NCBI GenBank assembly: GCA_002359055.1
Contig: DEQC01000003.1
Location: forward strand, 1-13,836
Direction of reading: 5' to 3'
Source of the DNA: Flavobacteriales bacterium UBA3376
GTDB taxonomy: Bacteria > Bacteroidota > Bacteroidia > Flavobacteriales > Weeksellaceae
Length of the DNA: 13,836 bases
The notes beneath the pieces were generated by a model. It did not search any database, was not told the DNA's origin, and saw only the letters and a list, made by a program, of their open reading frames with translations. Position numbers and translations under genes: made by a program. Numbering within the stretch: the first letter of the stretch is position 1; the number at the start of each line of letters is the position of its first letter. Shown here in pieces: positions 6,917 through 13,391 of this stretch.

Positions 6917-6934
6917 GCTTCAGTAAAAAATGAA

Positions 6935-7759
6935 TTAATGGTGTTTTGCAAACGACTGTTGAATAGCCATTCCTACTTCATCAATTTTGAAAGTTAAATC
7001 ATCAATTGAATTGGTAATCATATTATAAATAATAATCGCCAAAGCTGAAGCTCCAATACCTGTACCTGTATTAATTAACGCTTCCGCAATACCAACTGAT
7101 AATTTCGCTGCATCTGGAGTTCCTCCACCTTCACCTAAAGCAAAGAATGCTTTAATCATACCAATTACAGTTCCCATCAATGCAATCAAAGTACCAACCA
7201 CAGCAATAGTAGAAATAATGTTAGTATTTTTTTCTAAACCTGGCATCTCCAAAGTTGTAGCTTCTTCTAAAGCTTTGGTCAAAGCGAACATTTTTTGCTC
7301 TTTGTCCATGGTAGTATCATTCGCTAAGTTCCTGTAAGTAGTCAAACCTTCTTTAACAACATTACCTAAAGAACCTTGTTGCTCATCACACAAATCCATA
7401 GCTTCGTTGATTTTGTTGTCATTCAACAATTGCTTAACTTCAAGTACGAAATTTTTAGTGCTTCCTTTACCTTTTGCTTTTCTTAAAGCGAAAAATCTGT
7501 CAATCCCAAAAACAAAGTCCATTAGGAAAAATGACATAAGGAAAGGAATTATAATACCTCCTTTAAATATAATACCCATAAAGTTTAAAGGATTTCCGTA
7601 TTCTGAGTCTCCACCCTCAAAGTTAGATGATTGACCAAAAATCCCATAGAAAATCCCCATTGAAATTAAAATAAGAATAACAATAGTAATAGGAGCATTA
7701 ATTCCACCTATTTTCGTTTTAGTGTCAGTTACAACAGTTTCGTTTGTTTCCATTTCCAT
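6935..7759 (-). CDS. exbB: ExbB / MotA-TolQ-ExbB proton channel protein
   Basis: Inner-membrane proton channel of the TonB system, which forms a ring around ExbD. It has 274 residues. Hydrophobic segments lie at about 22-44, 64-88, 181-208 and 222-250; E. coli ExbB has three, and the extra N-terminal one is common in Bacteroidota. A cytoplasmic domain lies between segments two and three. The family signature is clear: VVGTLIALMGTVIGMIKAFFAL (188-209) and GIAEALINTGTGIGASALA (223-241), with polar Thr residues at the expected pore positions. It is the first gene of the exbB-exbD-exbD-tonB operon. The start MEMETNE allows Met1 or Met3; Met1 is taken. I see no exact TAnnTTTG element upstream. Confidence 0.94.
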   Translation of the reverse strand: MEMETNETVVTDTKTKIGGINAPITIVILILISMGIFYGIFGQSSNFEGGDSEYGNPLNFMGIIFKGGIIIPFLMSFFLMDFVFGIDRFFALRKAKGKGSTKNFVLEVKQLLNDNKINEAMDLCDEQQGSLGNVVKEGLTTYRNLANDTTMDKEQKMFALTKALEEATTLEMPGLEKNTNIISTIAVVGTLIALMGTVIGMIKAFFALGEGGGTPDAAKLSVGIAEALINTGTGIGASALAIIIYNMITNSIDDLTFKIDEVGMAIQQSFAKHH

Positions 7760-8166
7760 TTAAATTAAATTATCATTATATTTTTTATTTTACAAGACAG
7801 CGAATTTATATAAAAACTTTTAATAATTCGCTTATTTTAAAATTTATTAGTGCAATTATAAATCAACTTTACCAATTTTGAAAATTAAAAAATACATTCA
7901 ATCGCGTTAAAATTCTACTCTATATGGTATTTTGTACTTGTAAAATTCAACCCAAAATGATGTAACCTTTTAATTCTCTTTGATTTATATGATGAGATAT
8001 AATTATACTTTCAAGTCAAAAAAATTATTAACTTTTTTAATAAATTATGGTTAAGAATTTTTTTAACTCCTCATTCTTAAGCAAAAACCAATCCACGATT
8101 TGTTAAAATTTAAAATTTTCTCGTTAGCTAAACTTTAAATATATTTACACACTACAACAAATAGTT
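7760..8166. other. Divergent intergenic region exbB / cobalamin adenosyltransferase
   Basis: About 400 A+T-rich bases between two divergent units, with no reading frame of note. It contains a perfect 8-bp inverted repeat, TTAAGAAT (8051-8058) and ATTCTTAA (8073-8080), that could be an operator. A one-mismatch -7 element for exbB, TATAATTG, lies on the minus strand at 7860-7853. No cobalamin or TPP riboswitch core is visible, and no Fur-like site that I would defend. Confidence 0.5.
8118..8147 (+). promoter_or_regulatory. Possible promoter of the cobalamin adenosyltransferase gene
   Basis: TATATTTA (8140-8147) matches TAnnTTTG in seven of eight positions and lies 19 bases before the ATG. TTC at 8118-8120, 19 bases further up, is a poor -33 element. 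Position is good but the match is only fair. Confidence 0.35.
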
Positions 8167-8733
8167 ATGAAGATATATACGAAAACAGGGGATAAGGGTC
8201 AGACATCATTATATGGTGGTACCAAAGTCTCTAAAAATGATGTGAGAATCGAAGCTTATGGAACAGTAGATGAATTGAATGCCTGCATCGGAATTATCAG
8301 AAGCTGTGATATAGATACGAAAATCGATGAAAATTTGATCGAAATTCAAAAGAATTTATTTCACCTTGGAGCTGAACTGGCTACGCCCAACGATAAGTTA
8401 TATTTGGCCAATGGTAAATGTAGATTGCCGAAATTAATTCAAAATTCAGATATTGAGCAATTGGAGAACTGGATCGATGGAATGGAAAAGGAACTTCCGC
8501 CTTTGATGCATTTTATATTGCCCGGTGGAAATTTAGCTTCTGCTCAAGCACAATTGGCGCGAACGATTTGTAGAAGAGCCGAAAGAAGAGCAGTGGGATT
8601 GAGCGACTTAGAAGAGGTAAGGGGAGAGGTAGTCAAATATTTGAATCGATTGTCAGATTATTTGTTTGTTTTGGGTAGGCTCATCTCGCATCTTGCTAAG
8701 CATGAAGAGATAAAATGGCTTCCTAATGAGTAG
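8167..8733 (+). CDS. pduO: Cob(I)alamin adenosyltransferase, PduO type
   Basis: Transfers the adenosyl group of ATP to cob(I)alamin, making adenosylcobalamin, the cofactor of enzymes such as methylmalonyl-CoA mutase; cytoplasmic, trimeric in known members. It has 188 residues, the usual size. The N-terminal ATP loop reads IYTKTGDKGQTSLYGG (3-18). The conserved helix motifs ARTICRRAERR (131-141) and LNRLSDYLFVLGR (159-171) include the arginines and Asp used in ATP binding and catalysis. The family is also called MMAB. Its last 8 bases overlap the start of the thiamine pyrophosphokinase gene, so the two are probably translated together. No cobalamin riboswitch is seen upstream, so the gene is probably not B12-regulated at the RNA level. 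Confidence 0.93.
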   Translation: MKIYTKTGDKGQTSLYGGTKVSKNDVRIEAYGTVDELNACIGIIRSCDIDTKIDENLIEIQKNLFHLGAELATPNDKLYLANGKCRLPKLIQNSDIEQLENWIDGMEKELPPLMHFILPGGNLASAQAQLARTICRRAERRAVGLSDLEEVRGEVVKYLNRLSDYLFVLGRLISHLAKHEEIKWLPNE

Positions 8734-9337
8734 AATTGCTTTGTTTTTAAACGGTTTGGCACCTAAAAAACTTCCTCAACTGAAACAATTTGATAAAATC
8801 TATTGTACCGATGGTGCATATAATTACCTCAAAAAACTCGGTGTGAAAGTCGATGTTGTGAGTGGTGATTTTGATTCGATGGATCCTGATGAAGTTTCAA
8901 GCGAAACTGAAGTTGTAAAAACCATGGACCAAGATTTTACTGATTTTGAAAAGGCCTTGCAATTAATCAAAGAAAGAAATTTCAAAGAGGTTTATGTATA
9001 TGGTAGCAGTGGAATGGAACACGATCATTTTTTGGGAAACCTGAGTACTGCATTGAAATTTAAAGATGATTTAGCTTTGATTTTCTTTGATGATTATAGT
9101 TATTTCTTTTTTGCAGATCAATCAACAACTTTAGATAATTATAAAGGAAGAATCATTTCTTTGTATCCATTTCCTTTCACTAAAGGTATTTCCACAAAAG
9201 GACTTAAATATTCTCTAAACAATGAAGATTTGGATTTGACTGAGCGCATCGGCATTAGAAATCAAGCCATAGAAGATCAAGTAATCATTGAATTTAAAGA
9301 AGGCAATTTGCTTATTTTCATTAAATTAGATAAGTAA
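8726..9337 (+). CDS. thiN: Thiamine pyrophosphokinase
   Basis: Converts thiamine and ATP to thiamine diphosphate, the active cofactor; cytoplasmic. It has 203 residues, normal for the family. Visible motifs are CTDGAYNYL (27-35), the GDFDSM loop (47-52), DQDFTDFEKAL (68-78), which binds Mg and substrate, and GSSGMEHDHFLGNL (93-106). The C-terminal half (about 125-203) is the beta-rich thiamine-binding domain. The ATG lies inside the preceding adenosyltransferase gene (8-base overlap, different frame), which suggests translational coupling. Both enzymes activate vitamins with ATP, but I know of no direct interaction. No TPP riboswitch precedes the pair. No terminator is evident in the 140 bases downstream. 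Confidence 0.93.
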   Translation: MSRIALFLNGLAPKKLPQLKQFDKIYCTDGAYNYLKKLGVKVDVVSGDFDSMDPDEVSSETEVVKTMDQDFTDFEKALQLIKERNFKEVYVYGSSGMEHDHFLGNLSTALKFKDDLALIFFDDYSYFFFADQSTTLDNYKGRIISLYPFPFTKGISTKGLKYSLNNEDLDLTERIGIRNQAIEDQVIIEFKEGNLLIFIKLDK

Positions 9338-9479
9338 ATTTAATTTCTATTGAATAAACAAAAGTAGTGGTGGGAATATAAAATCAAAATTAATGTATTG
9401 TTTGGAGTTTTAATCATAAATTCTAAACCTTCTATTTAACATAATATATATTATAGGTAAATTAATTGTAAATGATTAA

Positions 9480-10118
9480 TCATAGAATTTTCAATAAATC
9501 AGCTAACGAAGCTATGCCTTGAAAATCTTCAACTGAATCATCCATTTGACCAAATCCATAATTGCAATAGATAAAATCCAATCCATTGAAAGTTGCAGCC
9601 TCATAATCAAGCGAAGTATCTCCGATATAAACCGATGATTCAGCAATTAATTCATTTCGTTGCATCAAAAGTTGCACATTAAAATCCTTGGATTTCCCTG
9701 TTTTACCGTGCGATAAAAAATCTTTGAATAATTCTTCAAATCCGAAAAACTCAATAAATCCTTCTATATATCCGTCTTGACAATTGCTTACTATATATAA
9801 ATCATATTTGCTTTTCAATTCGTTCAAAGTTTCTTCGACATCTTTGTAAAGTTTCCCTCCGTATTTTCTGATGATTTTATTTTCGTTTTTAATGATCTCA
9901 ATTAAAATTAAATCTATCATTTCATCTGAAATCTCAGGAAATAAATCCCTTAAAATATCTTTGGGCAACAGACCCATGTATTGATTCATATCGTCGATTT
10001 TCAATGGATTTTGGATCAAATCAAAATTGATTAAAACCTCTGACCAATTCTCAACCAAAGTCGCTCTGGAATCCCAAAGCGTTCCATCTAAATCAAAAAT
10101 TAAATTACTGTATTTCAA
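9480..10118 (-). CDS. HAD-superfamily phosphatase, phosphoglycolate-phosphatase-like
   Basis: Cytoplasmic haloacid-dehalogenase-type hydrolase of 212 residues with the full set of motifs. Motif I is DLDGTLWDS (Asp9 nucleophile, Asp11 acid/base), motif II is the Ser in IVSN (111), motif III is Lys142 in GKTGKSKD and motif IV is GDTSLDYEAA (Asp167, Asp171). A helical cap lies between about 15 and 90, as in Gph/PGMB-type members. The substrate cannot be read from the sequence. It lies 36 bases downstream of the NamZ-like gene on the same strand and is probably co-transcribed. That context makes an amino-sugar phosphate a candidate, since MupP of Pseudomonas is a HAD phosphatase for MurNAc-6-phosphate. 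Phosphoglycolate or a nucleotide remains possible. Confidence 0.88.
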   Translation of the reverse strand: MKYSNLIFDLDGTLWDSRATLVENWSEVLINFDLIQNPLKIDDMNQYMGLLPKDILRDLFPEISDEMIDLILIEIIKNENKIIRKYGGKLYKDVEETLNELKSKYDLYIVSNCQDGYIEGFIEFFGFEELFKDFLSHGKTGKSKDFNVQLLMQRNELIAESSVYIGDTSLDYEAATFNGLDFIYCNYGFGQMDDSVEDFQGIASLADLLKIL

Positions 10119-10154
10119 ACTATTAAATAATTCAATTAAACATTTAGTTCAAAA

Positions 10155-11399
10155 TCAATCATACAATAAATATTGACTTCGAACTTTCATAAATTCTTCC
10201 AAATCATCTTTCCAAGTTGCTTTTATTTCTTCTTCCGTCCAACCTGCGTCGATTTGTTTTCTCAACTCTTCAGTACCTGCAAGTTTATCGATCCAATATG
10301 CACCTGATTGTTTGATCCAGAATTCATCTTTACCAACATAATTTTTTCTCGCTTTGATCAACCAATCCAATCGAATTTCAGATAAAAATTCTATATTGCT
10401 CAAATCTTCACCATAACAAACTTCTCCTTTGAATCTTGGATTGCTCGCTCCAGCATTGGGCTGAGGAATGAATTCATAAGGCATGTTTTCTAAATAAGGC
10501 GATCCATACACCTGAAAAGGTTTGTCCGTTCCCCTACCTTCACTTCCATTAAAAGCTTCGAAAAAACAAGTCGATGGATATAAATTGATCGAATGATCAT
10601 TGGGTAAATTCGGTGAAGGTTTGATCGGCAATGAATATTTCGTTTGGTGTGTATAATTTTTCAAAGGAATAACTTGCAAATCACATTGAACACCATTTTC
10701 CAACCATTTTTCACCATTGATCATCAATGCATATTCACCTATCGTCATTCCATAAACTACTGGAACTGGATGCATACCCACAAAAGTTTTATGTTTTTCT
10801 TTTAAAACAGGACCATCTACATAGTGTCCATTAGGATTGGGTCGATCGAGAACTATGACTTTTTTATCAAATTCCGCAGCAGCTTCCATAATATAGTGCA
10901 GCGTAGAGATATAGGTATAGAATCTCGCTCCAACATCTTGAATATCAAATAATATAATATCTAAATCAGCATATTGCGATTTAGTGGGCTTTTTATTTTT
11001 TCCATAAAGCGAAATGATTGGAAGTCCGGTTTTGGTGTCTTTACCAGATTTTACAGTTTCACCCGCATCAACATCACCTCGAAATCCGTGTTCAGGTGAA
11101 AATATTTTTCTTACATCAATTTCATTTTCCAATAAAAAATCAACTATACTGATTGATTCGAAAATTGCACAACTTCCCATTTCTGTGTTTTTTTCACAAC
11201 TTTTCTTTCCAATAATTTTTGCTCCATCGGTCACACCAGTTTGATTGGTCACCACTCCTACCCGTTTATTTTTCAATAATGGCAGATATAAATTCGGCTG
11301 TTGTGCGGCTGTTAAAATTTCACCCAAATTGTTTTGTGCATATGAGAAATTGGATAGAAATAAAGCAATTAGTGTATATTTGAAAAGTTTTTTTAACAT
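10155..11399 (-). CDS. namZ: DUF1343 / NamZ-like exo-beta-N-acetylmuramidase, secreted
   Basis: Member of the DUF1343 family (glycoside hydrolase GH171). Its characterised members release N-acetylmuramic acid from the non-reducing ends of peptidoglycan fragments. It has 414 residues. A signal peptide (1-21, ending FSYA) without a lipobox points to the periplasm. The family core is plain: VGVVTNQTG (47-55), IFSPEHGFRGDVDAGE (99-114) with the conserved Glu-His, DIQDVGARFYTY (152-163) and LDRPNPNGHYVDGP (184-197). The C-terminal domain is also present (SEGRGTDKPF, then the WIDKLAGTEELR region), so the gene is full length. Between TNQTG and SPEHGF there is a longer segment than I expect (roughly 62-80) with Cys68 and Cys77. 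It heads a two-gene unit with the HAD phosphatase and starts 13 bases from a divergent permease gene. Confidence 0.88.
   Translation of the reverse strand: MLKKLFKYTLIALFLSNFSYAQNNLGEILTAAQQPNLYLPLLKNKRVGVVTNQTGVTDGAKIIGKKSCEKNTEMGSCAIFESISIVDFLLENEIDVRKIFSPEHGFRGDVDAGETVKSGKDTKTGLPIISLYGKNKKPTKSQYADLDIILFDIQDVGARFYTYISTLHYIMEAAAEFDKKVIVLDRPNPNGHYVDGPVLKEKHKTFVGMHPVPVVYGMTIGEYALMINGEKWLENGVQCDLQVIPLKNYTHQTKYSLPIKPSPNLPNDHSINLYPSTCFFEAFNGSEGRGTDKPFQVYGSPYLENMPYEFIPQPNAGASNPRFKGEVCYGEDLSNIEFLSEIRLDWLIKARKNYVGKDEFWIKQSGAYWIDKLAGTEELRKQIDAGWTEEEIKATWKDDLEEFMKVRSQYLLYD
11350..11382 (+). promoter_or_regulatory. Promoter for the LolC/E-like permease, inside namZ
   Basis: TATATTTG (11375-11382) is an exact TAnnTTTG element, and TTG (11350-11352) lies 22 bases upstream. 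Transcription would start near 11389, about 24 bases before the TTG start codon. The whole promoter lies in the signal-peptide codons of the divergent namZ gene. Confidence 0.55.
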
Positions 11400-11412
11400 A
11401 AATAATTAGAAT

Positions 11413-12648
11413 TTGAATTTCACCTGGTGGTTTGCAAAAAAAATTGCGTTTGGTAAAAGTAGCAAAAATAACCTTTCTACAACAATAATTCGCATAGGTC
11501 AAATTGCAGTAGCAATTGGAATAATGGTTGCTTTGATCACTCTTTCCACTGGAATTGGTGCAAGAAAAGGTATCAAAGAAAAACTGGCTGATTTCAATGG
11601 ACACATCACTGTTAAGCCATATAACAGTAATCTCTCATTCAATTCTGATTCCGTTTCACTTCAACAAGATTTCTACCCAACTTTGAGTGAAGTTCCTGAA
11701 ATCGAACACATTCAAGCCATCGCTACCAAAAGTGGAATCATACGCACTCCTGATAATTTTAGTGGAATCGTTCTTAAAGGTGTTGGAAGTGATTTTGATC
11801 AAAATCGATTTGCTCCATATATCATCAAAGGAAATTTTCCGAAAATCTCAGAAGATCAACTTTCATCTGAAGTTGTTCTTCCTCAAAAAATAGCAAACGA
11901 ACTTCATTTGGATGTGGACAGCAGTTTTATTTGTTATTTCATCCAAGATTCCAGAAAACCAATTTACAGGCGATTTACAGTTTCTGGAATTTTCACAACT
12001 GATATTAAAGATTTCGATGATGTTTATGTTATTGGTGACATCAAACAGATTCAACGACTGAATCGATGGGATGAAAATACGGTTGGAGGTTTTGAATTAT
12101 TTACAAAGGATATCGAAAAAATAGATGAAGTCACTCAAAAAGTAAACGACGCCATAGATTTTCAATTGTATGCACAATCCGCCACGAGTTCATTTAGTCA
12201 AATCAATGATTGGATTGAAATTTTTGACACTAATATTTTTGTCGTTCTATTTATAATGATGGTCGTAGTTGTCATCAATATGATCATGGTTTTATTGATT
12301 TTAATTTTGGAACGCACACATTCCATTGGTTTATTGAAAACATTGGGTGCAACGAATTGGAGAATTAGAATTATTTTCGTCTATTATGCAGTATTTATTA
12401 TGATTCCAGGATTGGTGGTTGGAAATCTAATTGGTTTAGGATTATTATTGATTCAAAAATATTTTAAAATCATCAAACTTCCAGCCGAAAACTATTATTT
12501 ATCGACTGCACCAGTGCATTTGGATACCACACAGATCATTATTTTAAATATCAGTGCAATTATTATCTCTGGAATTGTACTTTTACTTCCATCCTATTTG
12601 ATTTCTAAAATCACTCCAAGTCAAGCTATGAAAGCGAATCAAATTTAA
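11413..12648 (+). CDS. LolC/LolE-type ABC transporter permease
   Basis: FtsX/LolC/LolE-like inner-membrane permease of 411 residues, close to E. coli LolC (399). Such proteins, with a LolD ATPase, extract lipoproteins from the inner membrane for transfer to the outer membrane. The topology is typical: one helix at 28-49, a large periplasmic domain (about 50-270), then three helices at 274-299, 317-347 and 374-398. The ATPase-coupling segment ERTHSIGLLKTLGATNWRI (300-318) and the C-terminal ITPSQAMK are family features. The start is a TTG: an in-frame TAG lies just two codons upstream (11407-11409) and the next Met is inside the first helix. No LolD gene is in the window. A general FtsX-like or antimicrobial exporter role is less likely given the four-helix plan. 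Confidence 0.87.
   Translation: MNFTWWFAKKIAFGKSSKNNLSTTIIRIGQIAVAIGIMVALITLSTGIGARKGIKEKLADFNGHITVKPYNSNLSFNSDSVSLQQDFYPTLSEVPEIEHIQAIATKSGIIRTPDNFSGIVLKGVGSDFDQNRFAPYIIKGNFPKISEDQLSSEVVLPQKIANELHLDVDSSFICYFIQDSRKPIYRRFTVSGIFTTDIKDFDDVYVIGDIKQIQRLNRWDENTVGGFELFTKDIEKIDEVTQKVNDAIDFQLYAQSATSSFSQINDWIEIFDTNIFVVLFIMMVVVVINMIMVLLILILERTHSIGLLKTLGATNWRIRIIFVYYAVFIMIPGLVVGNLIGLGLLLIQKYFKIIKLPAENYYLSTAPVHLDTTQIIILNISAIIISGIVLLLPSYLISKITPSQAMKANQI
11463..11470 (-). promoter_or_regulatory. Possible -7 element for namZ, inside the permease gene
   Basis: On the minus strand this reads TATTTTTG, an exact TAnnTTTG. It would start transcription near 11456, about 57 bases before the namZ ATG. No TTG is found at the right distance upstream, so only half of the promoter is supported. 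Confidence 0.3.
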
Positions 12649-12719
12649 CTATAACATTTATACTGAAAACTTTAACAATAAACTTAGAGTCAAAATTTAA
12701 TACCTTATCATAAAATTCG

Positions 12720-12727
12720 TAATTTTG
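12720..12727 (+). promoter_or_regulatory. -7 promoter element upstream of the hairpin leader
   Basis: TAATTTTG is an exact TAnnTTTG. TTTA at 12696-12699, 20 bases upstream, is a one-mismatch TTTG. It lies 72 bases after the permease stop, in front of the hairpin region described next. Confidence 0.45.
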
Positions 12728-12732
12728 CAGTG

Positions 12733-12817
12733 GAAATAGATTAAATTACTATTTTCATTAGGTTTAAGTTGGTTAGGGGAATTCCCTTGCTCATTGAGCA
12801 AGGGATTCTTCTTTTTA
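12733..12817 (+). ncRNA. Candidate small RNA or attenuated leader before the ECF operon
   Basis: An exact -7 element precedes this stretch and an intrinsic terminator closes it, giving a predicted RNA of about 85 nt with no reading frame of note. A 6-bp stem (12734-12739 with 12749-12754) is near the 5' end. The segment GGGGAATTCCC (12776-12786) can fold on itself and would compete for the CCC arm of the terminator stem. It may be a free small RNA or a leader for the sigma gene starting at 12891. I do not recognise it as a known RNA family. Confidence 0.35.
12784..12817 (+). terminator. Rho-independent terminator or attenuator
   Basis: CCCTTGCTC (12784-12792) pairs perfectly with GAGCAAGGG (12796-12804) around a 3-nt loop, and a T-A pair extends the stem. 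A T-rich tract (12806-12817) follows. It may end the permease transcript, the candidate small RNA, or attenuate the downstream ECF operon. Confidence 0.8.
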
Positions 12818-12890
12818 TAAAATATTTCTCAAAAGACTTGTAACTTTTTCTCTACTTATACTACTCATACCAATAAATACATTTTTTAAA

Positions 12891-13391
12891 TTGAAGTCGA
12901 AGGAAACTGAGTTTACGCAATTGATTGAAGACAACCAAGGCATTGTTCACAAGATTTGTAGGGTTTATACTTCTACACTTGAGGAGCATGAAGACCTTTT
13001 TCAAGAAATTGTTTTACAACTTTGGAAATCCTACGACTCATTCAAAGGTGACTCTAAATTCAGTACGTGGATGTATAGAGTGAGTTTGAATACCGCAATT
13101 ACACTTATAAGAAAAAAGAAAAGAAATGTAATGACTTCTTCAATCGATAGCCAAAGTTACTTTGACATAAAAGCAAGTGAAAGTGACAAGGAAAAGGAAG
13201 AACAACTGAAGGTTTTATATCGTGCAATCAAAAAATTAAACGATGTAGAACGAGCTTTGGTCTTACTTTATCTGGAAGATATGTCATACAAAGAAATTGC
13301 ATCTACCATGGGAATTTCTGAGGTCAATGCAAGGGTAAAAATGAGTAGAATTAGAGTGAAGTTAAAAGAACTAATGACTTTGGAAGAATGA
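12891..13391 (+). CDS. ECF-subfamily RNA polymerase sigma factor
   Basis: Extracytoplasmic-function sigma-70 factor of 166 residues, complete. Region 2 lies at about 10-78, with DLFQEIVLQLWKS (35-47; core-polymerase contact) and KFSTWMYRVSLNTAI (56-70; -10 recognition and melting). A short linker follows (79-104), then region 4 (about 105-160), whose helix-turn-helix YKEIASTMGISEVNARVKMSRIRVKLKE reads the -35 element. The start is a TTG: no ATG lies in frame upstream in the part I checked, the next Met is inside region 2, and starting here gives the usual MKSKETEF beginning. A hairpin leader lies upstream. The stop overlaps the ATG of the following membrane-protein gene (ATGA), as in sigma/anti-sigma pairs. 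The regulon cannot be told from this window. Confidence 0.92.
   Translation: MKSKETEFTQLIEDNQGIVHKICRVYTSTLEEHEDLFQEIVLQLWKSYDSFKGDSKFSTWMYRVSLNTAITLIRKKKRNVMTSSIDSQSYFDIKASESDKEKEEQLKVLYRAIKKLNDVERALVLLYLEDMSYKEIASTMGISEVNARVKMSRIRVKLKELMTLEE

Noticed and set aside
8051..8080. Inverted repeat TTAAGAAT ... ATTCTTAA as a specific operator
   Set aside because: Eight A/T-rich bases with a 14-base gap are easily met by chance here; no regulator is known to match it. Kept only as a note in the intergenic entry.
7760..8166. Cobalamin riboswitch upstream of the adenosyltransferase gene
   Set aside because: The conserved B12-box core (GCCACTG type) is absent and the region is nearly all A/T with no multi-stem fold.
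9441..9483. Two palindromes (ATAATATATATTAT and ATGATTAATCAT) between thiN and the HAD gene
   Set aside because: They are A/T-only or nearly so, have no loop or T tract, and are not convincing as terminators or operators.
11320..12054. Antisense frames in the permease gene and across the namZ start
   Set aside because: They overlap well-supported genes, show no family motifs and start at unlikely positions.
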